A stretch of DNA of 25,783 bases from the NCBI GenBank assembly GCA_036556965.1, contig DATBIO010000047.1, positions 1 to 25,783 on the forward strand, read 5' to 3'. The notes under the pieces are model-generated. The model made no database searches, was not told the origin of the DNA, and worked only from the letters and a program-made list of their open reading frames with translations. The position numbers and the translations under genes are program-made. This stretch comes from DATBIO01 sp036556965 (lineage in GTDB: Bacteria > Acidobacteriota > Vicinamibacteria > Fen-336). Within the stretch, counting starts at the first letter, position 1. Each line of letters opens with the position of its first letter. Shown piece after piece: positions 23,023 through 25,783 of the stretch.

Positions 23023-24177
23023 ATGCTCGCTTGTCCAAGCTGCCAGGGTGGGCTCGCCAAGCAGCCCTCTTCCCAGGGCCCGCGATGGCTCTGCGGCGCG
23101 TGCGGGGGCCGCGCCATCCACCTGCCGTCGCTGCGGTGCACGCCGGCCGGAGCCTTCGTGCGGCGGCTGTGGGCGCTGGCGCGCAACGTGCCGGCGGCCG
23201 ATCGGACGCGCCCCTGCCCGATCTGCACGCAGGCCATGGCCACGGTGCCGACCCTGGCCCTGGCCAGGTCGGAGCCCCTGCGCCTCGACCTCTGCACCGG
23301 CTGCCAGTTCGTGTGGTTCGACCCGTCCGAGCACGAGGCCTGGCTCCAGTCGAGCTCCTTCGCGGTCAGCGAAGACCGTTTGCCGGCGGAGACGCGCGCC
23401 GCCCTCGCGCGTCTGCCTCCTGCCGAGCAGCCCCTCACCTTCCAACCCGACGTGCCCGTCAAGGCCCCGTTCTTCGAGCTGGTGGAGGCGGGCGAGTCGC
23501 TGGAGCTGAAGTACCTGATCTGCGTGCTGGGCTACCCGGTGGAGGTCGAGGGCCCTCCGCTCCAGCGACGGCCGTGGCTGACCTGGACCCTGATCGCGCT
23601 CGTCACCGCCATCAGCAGCTACGCGTTGCTGTTCGTGCCCGCCGCCCCGCAGGCCTGGGGAGTCATACCCGCGGAGCTGTGGCGGCAGGGAGGCCTCACG
23701 CTGCTCACCTCGTTCTTCCTGCACGGCAGCCCTCTCCACCTGCTGGGCAACATGTACTTCCTGGCCGTGTTCGGCGACAACGTCGAGGACCTGCTGGGCT
23801 CCGCCCGCTACCTCGTCCTCCTTCTCGCGGCCACGGTGGCCGGCGACCTCGTGCAGGCGGGCATGCACCCGTCGTCGCGCATCCCCGGCATCGGCGCCAG
23901 CGCCGGGATCGCCGGCGTGATCGTCTACTACGGGCTGACCTTCCCCCACGGCCGCGTGCGGCTGTTCCGCATCCGGTTCTTCGACCTCAGCGTGTGGGGC
24001 GCCCTCGTCCTGTGGGTGGGCCTGCAGATCGTGGGCGCGCTGGGGCCGGGAGCGCGCGGACCGGGCGTGGCCTACGCGGCGCACCTCGGCGGCGCGCTGG
24101 CGGGGGCGGCTTTCTGGCTCCTGAGCCGGATCGGAGCGGGCCGATTCCTCTTTACCCGCGTGTCGCGAGCAGCGTAG
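23023..24177 (+). CDS. Rhomboid-family intramembrane serine protease with N-terminal zinc ribbons
   Basis: A 384-residue membrane protease. The N-terminus has two zinc-ribbon-like knuckle pairs: CPSC/CGAC (Cys4, 7, 24, 27) and CPIC/CTGC (Cys65, 68, 91, 94), the second followed by QFVWFDPSEHE as in TFIIB-type zinc ribbons. The rhomboid core from about residue 180 has HLLGNMYFLAVFGDN (His239, Asn243), GIGASAGIAGV (catalytic Ser293) and YAAHLGGALAG (catalytic His354) in the expected order across hydrophobic helices. All catalytic residues are present. Soluble N-terminal zinc domains on rhomboids are known but uncommon; a regulatory or substrate-capture role is inference. Its stop is followed 50 nt later by the PLD-like gene. 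Confidence 0.93.
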   Translation: MLACPSCQGGLAKQPSSQGPRWLCGACGGRAIHLPSLRCTPAGAFVRRLWALARNVPAADRTRPCPICTQAMATVPTLALARSEPLRLDLCTGCQFVWFDPSEHEAWLQSSSFAVSEDRLPAETRAALARLPPAEQPLTFQPDVPVKAPFFELVEAGESLELKYLICVLGYPVEVEGPPLQRRPWLTWTLIALVTAISSYALLFVPAAPQAWGVIPAELWRQGGLTLLTSFFLHGSPLHLLGNMYFLAVFGDNVEDLLGSARYLVLLLAATVAGDLVQAGMHPSSRIPGIGASAGIAGVIVYYGLTFPHGRVRLFRIRFFDLSVWGALVLWVGLQIVGALGPGARGPGVAYAAHLGGALAGAAFWLLSRIGAGRFLFTRVSRAA

Positions 24178-24227
24178 GCTGGCCGCCGCCGCTCGCCGTC
24201 TACGCGGGTTGCCGCCGGGCACCGACC

Positions 24228-25783
24228 ATGTTCATCACACCCATCACGCCCCCCATGAAGCCGCGCCTGCCGGAAGCGACGGCGCCGCGCCCGCCGGCTC
24301 CGCCCGCCAAGCCAGTAGAGGCCAAGCCGCCGGCGGCGACACCCGGCGCCTGCGACCCGTTCATCGACGGAAACGAGACGAGCAGCTACGTCGGCTACGC
24401 CGCCGCGCCGACCACGGGCCGCATCACCCCCTGCATCAACGGACTGAATTCGAACGGCAAGGGGGATGACATCGTCGCCCAGGAGCCCTGGGACGCCATG
24501 CTGGAGGCAGTGGGCAGCCTGCGCAACGGCGACGCCGTCTACCTGGCGGCCTGGGCCTTCGCGCCGGAGCTGGTCCTCGTCGACCCCCAGGCGGGCCCTC
24601 GCCGGACCTGGGGCCAGCCGACCTGGGGACGCCTCTTCCAGGCGAAGGCGGCGGAGGGCGTGCAGGTCCGCATCCTCATGTCGGACTTCGACGAAACCTA
24701 CGCCCAGGACCTGCGCCGGGACATCCGACGGGCCGTGGCCGCGCTCGACGCGCTGATCGACGCGCTGCCGCTGCCGCGGCGTCCCAACCTGCAGTACCAG
24801 GTGAGCCCGCACCCGATCCTCGTCCCGCACCCCGAGACGGGAAAGCTGATCAGGGTGGGCAGCCACCATCAGAAGCTCATGGTCGTGCTGCGGGGCGACG
24901 AGACGATCGCGTTCTGCGGAGGCATGGACATCGCGTGGCTGCGCTCACCGCTGCATTGGCGATACGACTGGGTCGCGGGTTGGCACGACCTTCACATGAA
25001 GATCGAGGGCCGGCTGGCCGTGGATCTCGCCACCGAGTTCGTGCAGCGCTGGAACGAGGAGTGGAACAACAACCCGGACGTGCCGCCGCGGCGGGACTGG
25101 GGCGGCTCCCCGCAGCTCGCCAAGAGCGCGGGCACGGCAGACGACGAGGCCGAGCGGAACGTCCACCGGGCCCAGATGCAGCGGACGGTCTCGGGGCTGA
25201 ACCCCGCGGTGCTCCTCGGCGGGGACAGGGCCAAGTGGCTGAAGACCTACCGCGACGACGTCTGGCAGGGCTACGTGAAGATCGTGGACTGCGCCGAGCG
25301 CTTCCTGTACCTCGAGCACCAGTACTTTCGAGACGTCCGCCTGGCCCAGCAGATCGTCACCCGGGCCAAGCGCGCTTCGGGGTTGATCGTGGTCGCCGTG
25401 GTGCCCGCCAAGCTCGACGAAGGCATCAACGAGTTCACGGAGCACGGCAACTGGCAGCAGCACAAGTTCTTCGAGCTCCTGGACAGCGCCCTGGGAAACA
25501 AGCGCTTTCGCCTCTACACCATGGTGGGCCGCTTCGTGCACTCCAAGCTGATCCTGGCCGACGACCGCACCCTGTCGCTCGGATCGGCCAACGCCAACCC
25601 GCGGGGGTTCCTCCTCGACACCGAGCTCAACGTGGCCGTTGCCGACGAGAGAATGGTGTCCGGCTTCCGCTGGCGCCTCTGGGGGCACAACCTGGGGCTC
25701 CCTTGGCCCAGCGTCGCCGCCTGGAAGGTCGGCGATTTCTTCGCGCAGTGGGATGCGGTCGCGAAGGCCAACCAGCAGCTGCT
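24228..25783 (+). CDS. Phospholipase-D superfamily protein (3' end outside window)
   Basis: At least 518 residues, running off the right edge. A proline/alanine-rich N-terminus without a signal peptide precedes ACDPFIDGNETSSYVGYAAA. The first HKD-type motif reads SHHQKLMVVL (His214, Lys216) but has Leu221 where the family Asp is expected, followed by RGDETIAFCGGMDIAW. The second is canonical: VHSKLILADD (His438, Lys440, Asp445) with GSANANPRGF downstream. HDLHMKIEGRLAVDLATEFV and RWNEEWNNNPD also fit two-domain PLD enzymes such as phospholipase D or cardiolipin synthase-like proteins. It follows the rhomboid gene by 50 nt on the same strand. ATG 24228 is the best available start, with no SD. 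Confidence 0.87.
   Translation, partial: MFITPITPPMKPRLPEATAPRPPAPPAKPVEAKPPAATPGACDPFIDGNETSSYVGYAAAPTTGRITPCINGLNSNGKGDDIVAQEPWDAMLEAVGSLRNGDAVYLAAWAFAPELVLVDPQAGPRRTWGQPTWGRLFQAKAAEGVQVRILMSDFDETYAQDLRRDIRRAVAALDALIDALPLPRRPNLQYQVSPHPILVPHPETGKLIRVGSHHQKLMVVLRGDETIAFCGGMDIAWLRSPLHWRYDWVAGWHDLHMKIEGRLAVDLATEFVQRWNEEWNNNPDVPPRRDWGGSPQLAKSAGTADDEAERNVHRAQMQRTVSGLNPAVLLGGDRAKWLKTYRDDVWQGYVKIVDCAERFLYLEHQYFRDVRLAQQIVTRAKRASGLIVVAVVPAKLDEGINEFTEHGNWQQHKFFELLDSALGNKRFRLYTMVGRFVHSKLILADDRTLSLGSANANPRGFLLDTELNVAVADERMVSGFRWRLWGHNLGLPWPSVAAWKVGDFFAQWDAVAKANQQL

Overview
The window is a very GC-rich, densely packed bacterial chromosome segment. Its markers are a DUF1800/DUF1501 pair, a kdp potassium-pump operon, an AMIN-type cell-wall amidase with a GerMN protein, a di-haem DHOR cytochrome and many ATGA/GTGA start-stop overlaps. 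This suits Acidobacteriota, Myxococcota or a related environmental lineage. No rRNA or tRNA is present, so the phylum is an inference and is not settled.

Region by region. (1) Positions 1-889, minus strand: the start of a kdp operon (kdpA 5' end, kdpF, a 27-residue membrane micro-ORF), with a broken outer-membrane barrel gene just upstream and about 480 nt of gene-free leader. (2) 1373-5846, minus strand: a tight operon reading ppiB, CYTH, MurU/ManC-like nucleotidyltransferase, AmgK-like kinase and asnS, the last three joined by 4-nt overlaps. (3) 5847-7649: a long leader holding a promoter, a small upstream ORF and a perfect palindrome, then a secreted di-haem oxidoreductase. (4) 7717-about 12344, minus strand: AMIN/Amidase_3 amidase, GerMN protein, class I/II aminotransferase and a TPR/thioredoxin-like protein as one operon. 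(5) 12471-16241, plus strand: DUF1800, DUF1501 (Tat), a LysM protein and a small proline-rich lipoprotein-like protein. (6) 16307-17985: an SGNH hydrolase facing away from a DCC-family thiol oxidoreductase. (7) 18114-22499: a 1461-residue exported protein. (8) 22587-25783: a small hypothetical gene, a rhomboid protease with zinc ribbons, and a phospholipase-D-like protein cut off by the window end.

The standout is the 18114-22499 protein. It carries seven tandem 74-78 residue units, each with four cysteines and a WWWG core, then a serine alpha/beta-hydrolase domain. That hydrolase is itself interrupted by a second, divergent set of the same units. The inserted set begins with the last quarter of a unit and ends with the first three quarters of another, so it amounts to three whole units in circularly permuted order. 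I do not recognise this repeat as a known family. It is the best candidate here for an undescribed architecture. Genes around it (rhomboid, PLD-like, DCC) are not obviously its partners.

The wider theme is envelope biology: K+ transport, muropeptide-sugar recycling, peptidoglycan cleavage, LysM binding and several exported hydrolases or redox proteins.
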